Below are positions 8,613 through 18,354 of a stretch of 64,000 nt of DNA, piece by piece; the stretch's first letter is position 1, and the number at the start of each line of letters is the position of its first letter. The notes under the pieces were generated by a model, which saw only the letters and a list, made by a program, of their open reading frames with translations, did not search any database and had not been told where the DNA came from. Source of the stretch: JANRIC01 sp033765345 (GTDB lineage Bacteria; Bacteroidota; Bacteroidia; Cytophagales; Microscillaceae). The translations under genes were made by a program, and so were the position numbers. The stretch spans positions 1-64,000 of the forward strand of contig JANRIC010000131.1 in NCBI GenBank assembly GCA_033765345.1. The letters run 5' to 3'.

Positions 8613-10790
8613 TCACAATTTAACACCAATCACCAAAATATCATCAATCTGTCGGTATTCCAAACCAAGCCAGCGATCTATGGTTTTTTCTAAGATTTTT
8701 TGCTGAACCTCACAAGGCTCTTGAGAAATTTGGTGCAAAAGTTTTTTGAAGTTGGCTATCATAAATTTACGGCCTTTTTCGCCGCCAAACTCATCGGCGT
8801 ATCCGTCCGAAAAAATATAAATTTGCGTAGGTGTCGATATATCTATGATGTGCTTTTGATAGACCTGTTCCAAAGGTCTGACATAACCTCCGATGCTGTG
8901 TTTATTGCCCTGGATGATCTTAAATTCTCCGTTTTGCACATAACAAAGTGGGTTTTTAGCACCGGCAAATTCTAAAATTTTTTTCTCAGGATCAATTACA
9001 CACAGAGCCATGTCCATCCCGTCCCGGATATTACTTTCGGCTTGTTTGAGGCTGTATTGCACGCCCTGGTGCATTTGATTCAGGATTTCATCTGCTTCAA
9101 CGATATGTCTTTCTTTGATAACGGTATTCAGGATTTCATTGCCCATCATACTCATAAATGCTCCGGGTACGCCGTGTCCGGTACAATCAATGGCTGCAAG
9201 CACCAATTTGCCTTGTTCTTCTTCTAAATAATAAAAATCACCAGATACGGTATCCCGTGGACGAAATAAAATAAAAGATTCAGGGAAGGCCTTTTTAAAC
9301 AAAACAGGATCAGGAAGCATGGCACTTTGTATGCGTTGGGCATAATTGATACTGGCTGTAATCTGGGTATTTTTTTCGTTGATATGGCTGAAAGCTTTTT
9401 CCAGGGCATCTCTTTGTGTCAAAATTTCTTCTTTCTGGGATTGTATTTCCTGATTTAGCTCCAATAAATTCTCCATTTGTCGATTGATTTCGTGGTTGGC
9501 TTCCCGAAGTTCGGAAGTGCGTTCCTGTACTTTTTGCTCAAGCGTTTCATTGGCTTCTTTCTGAATGCGGAGGGCATTGGCCTGAGCCGCTTCTTTTTCT
9601 TTTTTAAACAGGTTGTAGCGATCACTCAAGGCAAAAGAAAGCAGTACTACTTCGGAGATGAACCCAATCCTCATTCCGTGAATTGTGAGAAAATTGGGCG
9701 TAAGCAAGCCAAAATTGCGTAAGGAAGTCAGAAAAGCACCTACCAACAGCAGCATCCAAGCAATCAGGAAAAAACGCGCCGAGGTATTGCCGTTCCGATA
9801 GCACATTGCTGCCACATAAATCAAAAACACCGTATTAAACAAAGACCAAAAACCAGCAAATGAAATGGTAATTCTAGGAGATAAAAAGAAAACGGCTATC
9901 AAATCCAAGGTATTCAAGACCATAATCACCAGTAAAATCCAATGACTTATCGGGGTATAAAGGCGGGTTCTTAAAAAATTAATAGAAAACAAAGGCACAA
10001 ATATATTGGCGGATGCCATTAAGATTGGCACCGACAGATTGCTCCAGTAAGGCGTTTCACCCAGTAGAAAAAATGTGAGATGCCCACTATAAGACATTTG
10101 TAAGAGCGTAATAGCAAGGGTTGAAATGACATAAAGCAAATAGTTTCGATCTTTTAAAGAAAAATACACGAATAAGTTATACAGAATCATCACGAGCATA
10201 AATCCAAAAGTAAGCCCATAACCAATCTCTGAGAGGGCTTCATCCTGAGAAAATTGCAATTCGGTACTGGCAAGCAGGTCAATCTGCATAGAGCCTTGAG
10301 TCTCAAATCGGAGATAATAAATATGCGGCTGATTATCAGGAAGATGCAAGGGAAAGATAAAATTTCTATTTTTAATGGGTCTCTTGCTAAGTGGTCTAAG
10401 GTCTCCAGTACGAATTATTTGCCAATTTTTCACATCATCCTGATGATAAAAATCTAGCTGATCAAACAAAGGATAATTCAGAGACAATACCCAACGATTC
10501 ACCAGATAAGGTTGCATATTTCTTATGCTAAATTTAATCCAGACGGCAGACGTTGTTACGCCGAAATTCAAGGATTTTTTGCTGGAAGATATGAACCTGC
10601 GCTGATATTCAGGGCTCAGGATTTGTTCAAAACTTAAAGCGGCGGTTTGATCTTCGTACAAATCCACTTGCTTACCCAAGGAAATGACGGGTTGGGAAGC
10701 CTTCAAGTCAATCGTTTCAACCTCAGTTTGTTGGCCGAAAACCCATTGAATAAAACACACAAAGAAAAAAACAAAACTGATAATTCTCAT
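8613..10790 (-). CDS. 7TMR-DISM receptor with SpoIIE-type PP2C phosphatase domain
   Basis: This 725-residue signalling protein has a signal peptide and a periplasmic 7TMR-DISMED2-type sensor domain (about 25-165). Seven transmembrane helices follow (about 185-390), then a long coiled coil (about 395-475) and a C-terminal SpoIIE phosphatase domain (about 500-725). Metal-binding motifs of the phosphatase are intact: RDTVSGDFYY, AIDCTGHGVPGAF and IFSDGYADEFGG. Such proteins sense an extracellular ligand, perhaps a carbohydrate, and dephosphorylate anti-anti-sigma-like partners. It lies 30 nt after an FAD oxidoreductase gene and 50 nt before the GH95 gene, so co-transcription is likely. No sigma or anti-sigma gene is adjacent. 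Confidence 0.9.
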   Translation of the reverse strand: MRIISFVFFFVCFIQWVFGQQTEVETIDLKASQPVISLGKQVDLYEDQTAALSFEQILSPEYQRRFISSSKKSLNFGVTTSAVWIKFSIRNMQPYLVNRWVLSLNYPLFDQLDFYHQDDVKNWQIIRTGDLRPLSKRPIKNRNFIFPLHLPDNQPHIYYLRFETQGSMQIDLLASTELQFSQDEALSEIGYGLTFGFMLVMILYNLFVYFSLKDRNYLLYVISTLAITLLQMSYSGHLTFFLLGETPYWSNLSVPILMASANIFVPLFSINFLRTRLYTPISHWILLVIMVLNTLDLIAVFFLSPRITISFAGFWSLFNTVFLIYVAAMCYRNGNTSARFFLIAWMLLLVGAFLTSLRNFGLLTPNFLTIHGMRIGFISEVVLLSFALSDRYNLFKKEKEAAQANALRIQKEANETLEQKVQERTSELREANHEINRQMENLLELNQEIQSQKEEILTQRDALEKAFSHINEKNTQITASINYAQRIQSAMLPDPVLFKKAFPESFILFRPRDTVSGDFYYLEEEQGKLVLAAIDCTGHGVPGAFMSMMGNEILNTVIKERHIVEADEILNQMHQGVQYSLKQAESNIRDGMDMALCVIDPEKKILEFAGAKNPLCYVQNGEFKIIQGNKHSIGGYVRPLEQVYQKHIIDISTPTQIYIFSDGYADEFGGEKGRKFMIANFKKLLHQISQEPCEVQQKILEKTIDRWLGLEYRQIDDILVIGVKL

Positions 10791-10820
10791 TTCTAACGGA
10801 TAGAGTAGCCCAAATATAGA

Positions 10821-12563
10821 TTAAAAGCTTCTTTCTACCAAAGCTTTTGCGTAAGCGGCAGTATTGCCTACTATTTCAAAAGAGAATAATGAACCCACAA
10901 AGTAGGTATTTTTTTGGCCTTGCAAAGATTCTAATTGCACATAAAATCCTTGCTGTTGCGCCTCTGGTTTTACGTGGGGAAAATAGTGCCAAATTTTCTG
11001 AATATGTACATCCAAAAGCCTAGGGGCTACTCCTTGATAAGGCGTAATTCCCTTGAAAACTTCTTTGATTTTGTCGATAATCTCCTCCCCGCTTTGCCCC
11101 TGAGCTGCAATAGAGAAAAAAATCGCTATATCATCATTTCTATAATCCTTGATATAACCCGTGTATTCTCCCTCGGCCACGTTGTTGAGGGGGATGGTGG
11201 CCACTACACCCGCAGGTAATCCCTGTATGCGGCAGGCGGTGGTTACGAATGTAATTGTTTCAATTTGAGCAAAAAGTTCTTTTTCTTGGGTATCCAAATC
11301 CAGGAATTGCGCTGTGTGGTGATCTAAGGGGCAAGCCACCACGATTTTATCAAAAATAAGTGGTTCGGACTGCTCTCCAATCCAGATTTGAACAGGCGCT
11401 TGGGTATTTCCCGGGTTTCTAAGTACTTTAGTGACGGGGGAGGATGTCTTGACATGCACGCTGAGGGCAACTCTCTCCCAGAAATTCTGCATACCATCTA
11501 CAAATACTCGAGGCCATTTTTTGGTAATTCCGATGCCTGACAAGATCAAAGAAGACCAATTGGCAGGACTCATAAATTTGACAAAATAAGCAGCCGTAGT
11601 ATCATTGTATTGGCCATACCCTTGCACTTTGATCACAAAATCAATGATATTTCTCAGAGGTTCTAGCTTCTTAGCCTTGAGCCATTCTTCCAAAGGCATC
11701 GTCAGCTCCTCGGGCATATCGGCAAAACCCAAATGAGGGCGGGCAAATTTACGATACTTGAATTTAGCCATCCACCAATAACGTAAGCAAGCCCACATCA
11801 CCTGCATTTTGCTAAATCCTGAAATGGTAACCGATTCTGTAAAACTGAGATATTTTTGATGCTTCCGATCATAAATCAGCGGCGGAATGGTTGTTTTGCT
11901 TGGTGCGCCAAGTTCGGCAGCCATTTCCATCACATCGGCATAACCCGCCAACATTTCGTGCCCTCCCATATCAAAGGCATCGAGTTTGTACTCAAAAGAA
12001 AAACATTTACCGCCTACTTTGTCCTCTTTTTCAAAAACCACCACATTGTGATAGCCTTTTTTCCTGAGTTGATAAGCGGCTGTAAGCCCTGCTACCCCTG
12101 CCCCAATCACAGCTACACGGGTATTGTTCCTTTTTGGAGTTTTGGGTCTTGAAAAATAGGAAAGTGCAAAAAATACCGATAAAAACAAGAAAAAAAGCTG
12201 TTGTGGAATGCTCCAAAAAATCAGCGAAACAAGCAGTGCAAGCCCCCAAAGCCCTAGATTGACAAGACTGATGCGGGTAAGTAAAGGCGAACTTTTAGGC
12301 AGGAATCGCAGTGTAATGGCATTGATCAAAAAAGCAAAAATCACAAAAAAAGCCCAGGTCAGATCATAACCCCAGATCGTTTGATCCAGTGTGTGCTTGC
12401 CCCCGTCCTCATAATGGATGGTATAGGTTTTCATCAATTCTACTAAGGTGCGGCTTGGTTCGTCAATCACTTTAATCGGCAGCCCTTGGCGATTGTTGTA
12501 TAAATGCGCTCCCAGCAACAGGATAAGAATAAAATTGGCGATTTTAAAATAAGTTCTTTGCAT
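10821..12563 (-). CDS. FAD-dependent amine-oxidase-like oxidoreductase with membrane N-terminus
   Basis: This 580-residue protein has about 145 N-terminal residues forming four hydrophobic helices. A complete FAD/NAD-binding oxidoreductase follows: VAVIGAGVAGLTAAYQLRKK near 150, the FEK end of the second strand, and GGKC, which is characteristic of flavin amine-oxidase and phytoene-desaturase relatives. The C-terminus keeps YFVGSLFSFEIVGNTAAYAK. It is a paralogue of the gene just upstream (45 nt gap) and differs mainly by the membrane extension. Substrate unknown. The fused membrane domain suggests a lipid, carotenoid-like or quinone-like substrate; that is inference. Confidence 0.75.
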   Translation of the reverse strand: MQRTYFKIANFILILLLGAHLYNNRQGLPIKVIDEPSRTLVELMKTYTIHYEDGGKHTLDQTIWGYDLTWAFFVIFAFLINAITLRFLPKSSPLLTRISLVNLGLWGLALLVSLIFWSIPQQLFFLFLSVFFALSYFSRPKTPKRNNTRVAVIGAGVAGLTAAYQLRKKGYHNVVVFEKEDKVGGKCFSFEYKLDAFDMGGHEMLAGYADVMEMAAELGAPSKTTIPPLIYDRKHQKYLSFTESVTISGFSKMQVMWACLRYWWMAKFKYRKFARPHLGFADMPEELTMPLEEWLKAKKLEPLRNIIDFVIKVQGYGQYNDTTAAYFVKFMSPANWSSLILSGIGITKKWPRVFVDGMQNFWERVALSVHVKTSSPVTKVLRNPGNTQAPVQIWIGEQSEPLIFDKIVVACPLDHHTAQFLDLDTQEKELFAQIETITFVTTACRIQGLPAGVVATIPLNNVAEGEYTGYIKDYRNDDIAIFFSIAAQGQSGEEIIDKIKEVFKGITPYQGVAPRLLDVHIQKIWHYFPHVKPEAQQQGFYVQLESLQGQKNTYFVGSLFSFEIVGNTAAYAKALVERSF

Positions 12564-12608
12564 TCGACTTTCGTATTTGAGTAAATGTGCGTTTGTATAA
12601 TGAGTATT

Positions 12609-13949
12609 TTAGAAATGTTTTTTGACCAAATATTTTGAATAATTAAAAATCGTCTCCACTAATTCAAAATTAAGTAAACCTCCCACATAAAAAGTACGGT
12701 TTTGCCCCTGTAGCTCTTCCAAGCGGTCATAATAACCTGCCTGCATATCTTCAATAGAGAAGTGTGGAAAATAAGGCCAATCGGTATAGGTATAATATTC
12801 TCCGATAATTTTACCGCCTGCCTTAGTCACAAAATCTTCCTGCATCTTGAGAATTTCCTCTTTTGAGACCTTTTCAGACTCACGGGTACGGGTATAAAAC
12901 GAGATCAAATCATTGTCAAAAAACTGACGTGTGAGTACATAAGGTTGCCCAAGTTTGGGCTCAGGAAGCATATAGGTGACTGCGCTGAATTCTTGCATAT
13001 TTTCGGCAATATAGGTAGTCAGGATATAAGGATTCAGCCGAACCTTGTCGAAGAGCTCTGCTTCGGCAGGGCGGATGTCCGTGAGCCAGGTTTGTAGGGC
13101 TTCTAAGGTAAGGGGTGATGCCACTATGAGATAATCAAATTCCAGCGTTCTGGATGTAGACGTAATCTTTGTCAGAATCTGCTCGTGGACGGTTATTTCT
13201 AAAACGACTTTATCGGCACTACGCTTCACCTGATGAATTTCCACATTCGTCATCACTTGCAATTGCCAGGAGATCCGTTCCAGGAATCGGGCATATCCTT
13301 CTGTAAATCGTTTGGGATAACCCAATATTTGGGGGCTAAAAGCAACCATCACCAGATCGATGAATGTTCCTAGACTCATATAGGTAAGGGCATGTGCCGC
13401 CGAGATTTGATTCAGGCTTCCATAACCCATCAGCGAAATGGGGATACTAAACAAGGTTTTCAGAGCAGCTAGTTTGTTTTTATGCAGCCAGGCTTCAAAG
13501 GAGCAAGTCAATTCTGGATGTTGGCTTAGGCCTGCATAGCCTGGTTTTTGGGCTGAAATGACCCGATTTAAGCTCCATCTTTTAAAAAAATATCGCAGGG
13601 ATTGCCAAGCCAGGCTAAAAAATGAAGAATCCTCGGTTAGGGCTTTCATCAAGGACTTGAATTGATGGGTTTGGGGATTGTAGGCACGAAGTCGCTTTTC
13701 GGTAAACATTTTTGCGCCTACTTCACGAGCAATTTTTTTGACATTTTTATAGCTTGACGTGATGTAATTGGCACCCAGATCGAAAGATTGTGTTTGGTAA
13801 GTCAATGAATTACATTTTCCACCAATCGCCCCTGCTTTTTCTAGCACGGTCACATTTTTATAACCTTTTTTTTGTAAAAAATAAGCCGTTGAAATGCCTC
13901 CTGCACCAGCACCCACTACCGCAATACGCGCATTTTTATTTTTGATCAT
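12609..13949 (-). CDS. FAD-dependent amine-oxidase-like oxidoreductase (soluble paralogue)
   Basis: The protein has 446 residues from the ATG at 13949. It carries the dinucleotide-binding motif VVGAGAGGISTAYFLQKKGY followed by VTVLEKAGAIGGKC, and ends with FYVGGLLNFELVETIFNYSK, closely matching the C-terminus of its downstream neighbour. The pair therefore arose by tandem duplication. An upstream in-frame ATG at 14003 would add 18 residues before MIKNKNARIAVVGAG; the internal start places the Rossmann strand at the N-terminus as usual and is preferred. It is the first gene of the minus-strand run towards 6160 and is divergent from the patatin-like gene. Confidence 0.75.
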   Translation of the reverse strand: MIKNKNARIAVVGAGAGGISTAYFLQKKGYKNVTVLEKAGAIGGKCNSLTYQTQSFDLGANYITSSYKNVKKIAREVGAKMFTEKRLRAYNPQTHQFKSLMKALTEDSSFFSLAWQSLRYFFKRWSLNRVISAQKPGYAGLSQHPELTCSFEAWLHKNKLAALKTLFSIPISLMGYGSLNQISAAHALTYMSLGTFIDLVMVAFSPQILGYPKRFTEGYARFLERISWQLQVMTNVEIHQVKRSADKVVLEITVHEQILTKITSTSRTLEFDYLIVASPLTLEALQTWLTDIRPAEAELFDKVRLNPYILTTYIAENMQEFSAVTYMLPEPKLGQPYVLTRQFFDNDLISFYTRTRESEKVSKEEILKMQEDFVTKAGGKIIGEYYTYTDWPYFPHFSIEDMQAGYYDRLEELQGQNRTFYVGGLLNFELVETIFNYSKYLVKKHF

Positions 13950-14119
13950 AGAATAGAACACATTTAAATTTTGATGAAAATATAGGCTGGAAAATGAAAT
14001 CATTCAAGCGTAAATAAACTGGAATTTATCGGTTTTAGCCAATGAAATAATGCATTTATTCGAATTTTTTTAGTTTGCGGTGAAGTTATACAAAGAGTGT
14101 TTATATTTAAAATAAAAAC

Positions 14120-14980
14120 ATGAAATATCCTTTTAAAAATTTGGTTTTCAAAGGAGGAGGTGTACTTGGTGTTGCTTATCAGGGAGCTTATGAGGTGCTT
14201 CATGAGCAAAAAATCCTACCTGCAATCGAGAAAGTCTGCGGTACTTCTACAGGAGCTATTTCTGCCTTGCTTATCGGCTTGGGTTACCCTCCAAAGGAAT
14301 CCAGAGAAGTACTTATCCATTTGGATTTTAAGAGTTTACAAGATGGAGGTTGGACAGGAATCTTTCGGCTGTTTAAGCAATACGGTTGGTTTAAAGGGGA
14401 TGCTTTTTTGAATTTATTTAAAACACTCTGTGCCGAAAAAACAGGAAACCCAGCAATCACTTTCAGGGATTTACATAAAAAAGATCGTATACAAGTATTT
14501 TTTACAGGAACTAATATAAGTAAATTAAATTCGCAAGTTTTTTGTTATGAGCATACACCTGATTTGCCCCTTGCCGAGGCGGTTCGGATGTCAATTTCAG
14601 TGCCTTATTATTTTGCTTCGCGTACTTATCAGGGAGATATTTTCGTGGATGGAGGAGTTTTGGAAGATTATGCCATTTCTTTATTTGATCAGGCTGATCG
14701 TACGGCTTCAAAGGCTGAGACACTGGGATTTTATTTGAATTATCACGCTAAACCAATCAAGATACATAATTTTATTTCCTTTGTAGAAGGTATGTTGCAC
14801 ACGCAATCCAATCAACAATTGAATGCTTTGCAAGAGCATCCTGAAGATCTGGCAAGGACAGTTTTTATAGATACCTTAGGAATCAGTGTTTTAGACTTTA
14901 AACTGAATCAAGAGCAAAAACTCGAGCTTATGGAACAGGGGCGAAAAGCCACAGAAGCTTATTTGGAGAAGTATATGTAG
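14120..14980 (+). CDS. Patatin-like phospholipase
   Basis: This 286-residue lipase-like protein has the three patatin landmarks. The oxyanion-hole glycine-rich loop FKGGGVLGVAYQGAYE lies at about 11-26, the nucleophile elbow is GTSTG near 41-45, and the catalytic aspartate sits in VDGGVLEDYA near 178-187. The Ser-Asp dyad would hydrolyse acyl esters of phospholipids. There is no signal peptide, so the protein is cytoplasmic. It stands alone, divergent from the oxidoreductase run and ending before a strong hairpin at 15022-15061 shared with the convergent gene. Confidence 0.9.
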   Translation: MKYPFKNLVFKGGGVLGVAYQGAYEVLHEQKILPAIEKVCGTSTGAISALLIGLGYPPKESREVLIHLDFKSLQDGGWTGIFRLFKQYGWFKGDAFLNLFKTLCAEKTGNPAITFRDLHKKDRIQVFFTGTNISKLNSQVFCYEHTPDLPLAEAVRMSISVPYYFASRTYQGDIFVDGGVLEDYAISLFDQADRTASKAETLGFYLNYHAKPIKIHNFISFVEGMLHTQSNQQLNALQEHPEDLARTVFIDTLGISVLDFKLNQEQKLELMEQGRKATEAYLEKYM

Positions 14981-15021
14981 TGTTTAGTCCATTGACCATG
15001 ATCCATCGTCCTGTTGATAAA

Positions 15022-15061
15022 CCAGGCAAACACATTTTTTGAGGCAAATGTGTTTGTCTGG
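15022..15061. terminator. Long hairpin between convergent genes
   Basis: CCAGGCAAACACATTT (15022-15037) and AAATGTGTTTGTCTGG (15046-15061) form a 16-bp stem with one mismatch and an 8-nt loop. It lies 41 nt after the patatin gene and before the 3' end of the convergent SHOCT-type gene, the position of a bidirectional terminator. There is no long T tract. Confidence 0.65.
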
Positions 15062-15176
15062 CATTGATCAAGGTTGGGTATTCATCCCCTATCGAGATTT
15101 TATTTTGATGAATATCTACAACCACACACTTTGTAAGTCTTTTGGCTTCGGAGATTTCTCATTAAAAAATCCGAAT

Positions 15177-15740
15177 TTATTCTGTGACTATCTGTAATTG
15201 CTCCAGTCCGATTTCTCCATGATAGGTACTCATTTTGAGTTGAGGGGCATTACTTCCCTGCTGCTGTGAAAAACCATGAATGACGTAATCAAGCGTATCA
15301 TAGAGTGTAATTTTGTCATTTTGTTTGATTGCCAACCTTTTCCGAGCACTAAACAAGGCATAAGCAAACTCATTTTGAGAGCCTACTGAAGTGGGTTCTC
15401 CATAAGCAGACGGCCACCAGTTGCCCGAAAATCCACTCATAGAGGATTGCTCTACAGACTTGGGCAGCCAGTAGGAAGGCTCATAAATAAAATCGGAAAG
15501 ACGATCACAAACATTCGCAACGGTGTATTTTAATTGATTGTTAAACATATCTCCAACCATAATCATACCTCCCTTCATCCACTGTCCCATACCCCCTAAT
15601 TCAGGATGATTGAATTGTGCTTGAGTTCCGTTTCCTTGCCTCACAGAATACATCAATGACTTGACGGCATCCAGACTTAATCCATACTGACTTGCTAGGT
15701 CTTCCAGTTTTTGGATTCCTAAGCTACTTAATTGTTCCAT
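15177..15740 (-). CDS. Conserved hypothetical protein, SHOCT-like family
   Basis: This 187-residue protein has no signal peptide or membrane segment. The central stretch FNHPELGGMGQWMKGG followed by MIMVGDMFNN is the conserved core of a widespread family often labelled SHOCT-domain protein, whose function is not established. The N-terminus (IQKLEDLASQYGLSLDAVKSLM) looks like a small helical domain of the kind that ends or begins SHOCT proteins. It is a single gene, convergent with the patatin-like gene and divergent from sulP. Confidence 0.55.
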   Translation of the reverse strand: MEQLSSLGIQKLEDLASQYGLSLDAVKSLMYSVRQGNGTQAQFNHPELGGMGQWMKGGMIMVGDMFNNQLKYTVANVCDRLSDFIYEPSYWLPKSVEQSSMSGFSGNWWPSAYGEPTSVGSQNEFAYALFSARKRLAIKQNDKITLYDTLDYVIHGFSQQQGSNAPQLKMSTYHGEIGLEQLQIVTE

Positions 15741-16035
15741 ATTTTTATATTTGAAGCAATATACGTAATTTTATTGTGACTTCTTTGATATAAGCAATTC
15801 AGTTTAAATGAGTGTGTTTGTTTTGGTACATTAAAACCCATTTGCAAAGGATATAGATTCGGGCAATATCGTGTAAAATTTTCTGTCCGGGTTTTGATTT
15901 TATTCGTCTTAAAGCAGCTTTATGGGGTATTTAATCCATAAAAAATTGTGAATGACGTGTTAAAATATCTCATTTAACAAAAAAATAGTTATATTTAGCC
16001 TTGCATATTTCTTCAAAAAAATAAAATTCATTTTC

Positions 16036-17628
16036 ATGTCAAAATTTGTAGTACATAAGGAAAATTATCTTGCCAGTATTAAATATGATTTACCTGCCGG
16101 ACTCGTGGTCTTTCTTGTCGCTATTCCTCTTTGCCTCGGGATAGCACTTGCCTCAGGAGCTCCTTTTTTTTCAGGGATTATAGCAGGGATTATTGGCGGG
16201 CTGGTAGTCCCTTTGATTAGTCAATCTCAGTTGAGTGTAAGCGGTCCTGCTGCGGGTCTTACTGCAATAGTTTTTAGCGGAATCCTTAAAATCGGGGTTT
16301 TTGAAGGTTTTTTGGTGGCTGTATTTATAGGTGGTTTGATTCAAATAGGCTTAGGATTCTTCAAAGCGGGTTTTGTTGCTTATTATATTCCTTCTTCTGT
16401 AATCAAAGGAATGTTGGCAGCCATCGGTATTATATTGATTTTGAAAGAATTACCCCATGCAGTAGGATATGATCATGAAATATTTAGTTTGGCTTTTCAC
16501 GATTCAGGGCATGAAGATACATTTACAGCACTTATACACGCTTTTGGGCACACATTCGGGCGCATAGAATGGGAAGCTTTAATTGTCAGTTCTATTTGTT
16601 TGGCTATTCTGATCATCTGGGGCAACACACCTTTGAAAAAAATTCGCTGGGTGCCAGCTGCCTTGGTGGTAGTAATCGTAGGTGTTCTGGTTAATTTAAG
16701 TTTTATCAACTGGTTTCCCGGATTGATTTTACAAGGAGAACACCTTGTGACACTCCCTAAAGTAAATACATTGGGAGATTTTTTGGCAGGATTTACCTTT
16801 CCGGATTGGTCATATATTTTTAATAAAGACGTGTGGATCATCGCATTTACATTGGGTTTTGTAGCCAGTGTAGAATCGCTTCTGACTCTTGAGGCTGTGG
16901 ATAAGCTAGATCCTTTCAAAAGACGCTCTCCACTCGATAGAGAACTGATCGCACAAGGCGTAGGTAACTCTCTGGCAGGTTTGGTCGGCGGCATTCCACT
17001 GACTTCTGTCATCGTTAGAAGCTCTGCCAATATTGATTCGGGGGGGCGTACCAAACTCGCAGCTATTTTCCACGGTTTGTTTTTGTTACTTTCTGTAATT
17101 TTTATTTCCCGGTTTTTGAATATGATTCCTCTTGCTAGCCTGGCTGCCATTCTTTTAATGGTAGGTTATAAACTAGCTAGACCTTCTCTGGTCGTGGCTA
17201 TGTATCGGCAAGGCTGGGATCAATTTATACCTTTTGCAGTGACGATTGTAGCTATTTTATTATCTGATCTTCTGATTGGGGTGGCTATTGGAATTTTAGT
17301 AGGCTTGTTTTTCGTCATTCGCAGCAACTTCCATTCTGCGGTATTGTCTATTCGGGATGGCGACCATTATCTAATCAAACTCAATAAAGACGTTTCATTC
17401 TTGAATAAACCACTTTTGCTGGATGCCCTGGAAAGTATTGAAGAAAATGCGTATGTGATCATTGACGGATCAAAGGCGCAGTTTATCGATTATGATATTC
17501 AGGAAGTATTGGATGAATTTAAAGAAGAGGCAAAAATTAAAAGTATTCAGGTTGAATTTAGAAACATCTACAGATACAATAAAGAGTTTATAGAAGATTT
17601 GAAAAATTTACCTCTTATCAATACTTAG
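16036..17628 (+). CDS. SulP-family anion transporter with STAS domain
   Basis: This 530-residue membrane protein begins with the SulP hallmark YDLPAGLVVFLVAIPLCLGI and continues with VSGPAAGLTAIVFSG and repeated hydrophobic helices to about residue 430. A short cytoplasmic STAS domain follows (about 435-530). LTLEAVDKLDPFKRRSPLDR and the NSLAGLVGGIPLTSVIVRSSAN loop agree with Bacteroidota SulP proteins. The beta carbonic anhydrase gene lies 65 nt downstream on the same strand. This pairing is seen in bicarbonate-type SulP systems, so bicarbonate uptake is the favoured substrate, though sulfate cannot be excluded. Confidence 0.9.
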   Translation: MSKFVVHKENYLASIKYDLPAGLVVFLVAIPLCLGIALASGAPFFSGIIAGIIGGLVVPLISQSQLSVSGPAAGLTAIVFSGILKIGVFEGFLVAVFIGGLIQIGLGFFKAGFVAYYIPSSVIKGMLAAIGIILILKELPHAVGYDHEIFSLAFHDSGHEDTFTALIHAFGHTFGRIEWEALIVSSICLAILIIWGNTPLKKIRWVPAALVVVIVGVLVNLSFINWFPGLILQGEHLVTLPKVNTLGDFLAGFTFPDWSYIFNKDVWIIAFTLGFVASVESLLTLEAVDKLDPFKRRSPLDRELIAQGVGNSLAGLVGGIPLTSVIVRSSANIDSGGRTKLAAIFHGLFLLLSVIFISRFLNMIPLASLAAILLMVGYKLARPSLVVAMYRQGWDQFIPFAVTIVAILLSDLLIGVAIGILVGLFFVIRSNFHSAVLSIRDGDHYLIKLNKDVSFLNKPLLLDALESIEENAYVIIDGSKAQFIDYDIQEVLDEFKEEAKIKSIQVEFRNIYRYNKEFIEDLKNLPLINT

Positions 17629-17693
17629 AATGATGAAGCGGTATCTGTTTAATTAAATTTAAGCCGTACATTTGAGCCTATTTAATCTAAATT

Positions 17694-18338
17694 ATGAAAA
17701 CATACGAAAAGTTATTACTCCAAAACAAAGCCTGGGTGAAAGAACGTTTGGAGACCGATGCTAATTTTTTCAAAAGATTGGCAGATATTCAAAAACCCGA
17801 GTTTTTATGGATTGGATGCTCGGATAGCCGGGTTCCCGCCAATGAAATTACAGGTACCGACCCCGGTGAGATGTTTGTACATCGCAACATTGCCAATATG
17901 GTCGTTCATACGGATTTGAATATGCTTAGTGTCTTGCAATATGCCGTAGAAGTTTTAGGCGTAAAACACGTCATCGTTTGTGGTCATTATGGATGTGGGG
18001 GCGTCAGGGCGGCTATGAGTCAGCAAGAATTGGGGCTTATTAATCAATGGTTGCGTAATATCAAGGATGTGTACCGCTTTCATCGCACTGAACTGGAAAT
18101 GATTGAAGACGAAGATGCTCAGGTTAATTTGCTTGTTGAGTTGAATGTCAAAGAACAGGTGCTTAATTTGGCAAAAAATTCAATTATTCAGAAAGCTTGG
18201 AAAAAAAATAATCAACCTACCCTACATGGTTGGGTATATGGATTAAAAAACGGCATTCTTAAAGATATCTGTATCATTAAGCCAGATATCAAAATGGATG
18301 ACATTTATATGTTTGATCTCAATAGTCCGGAGGAATAG
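17694..18338 (+). CDS. can: Beta-class carbonic anhydrase
   Basis: The protein has 214 residues and interconverts CO2 and bicarbonate. Zinc ligands are visible: C42 and the D44/R46 dyad in [11 protein letters not shown], and H98 and C101 in [13 protein letters not shown]. Length and start are normal for the family. It follows the SulP transporter gene by 65 nt and probably shares its transcript, coupling bicarbonate transport to hydration. The last two sense codons and the stop lie inside an intrinsic terminator hairpin. Confidence 0.95.
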   Translation: MKTYEKLLLQNKAWVKERLETDANFFKRLADIQKPEFLWIGCSDSRVPANEITGTDPGEMFVHRNIANMVVHTDLNMLSVLQYAVEVLGVKHVIVCGHYGCGGVRAAMSQQELGLINQWLRNIKDVYRFHRTELEMIEDEDAQVNLLVELNVKEQVLNLAKNSIIQKAWKKNNQPTLHGWVYGLKNGILKDICIIKPDIKMDDIYMFDLNSPEE

Positions 18339-18354
18339 TACCTCCGGTTTTTTT
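18327..18354 (+). terminator. Intrinsic terminator overlapping the carbonic anhydrase stop codon
   Basis: CCGGAGG (18327-18333) pairs perfectly with CCTCCGG (18341-18347) across a 7-nt loop that contains the TAG stop, and seven T follow. The stem therefore starts in the coding sequence. The T tract touches the stop codon of the convergent giant gene. Confidence 0.9.

Noticed and set aside
14928..15125. Small minus-strand frame between the patatin and SHOCT-like genes
   Set aside because: It crosses a long hairpin and the 3' end of the patatin gene. Composition is not protein-like.
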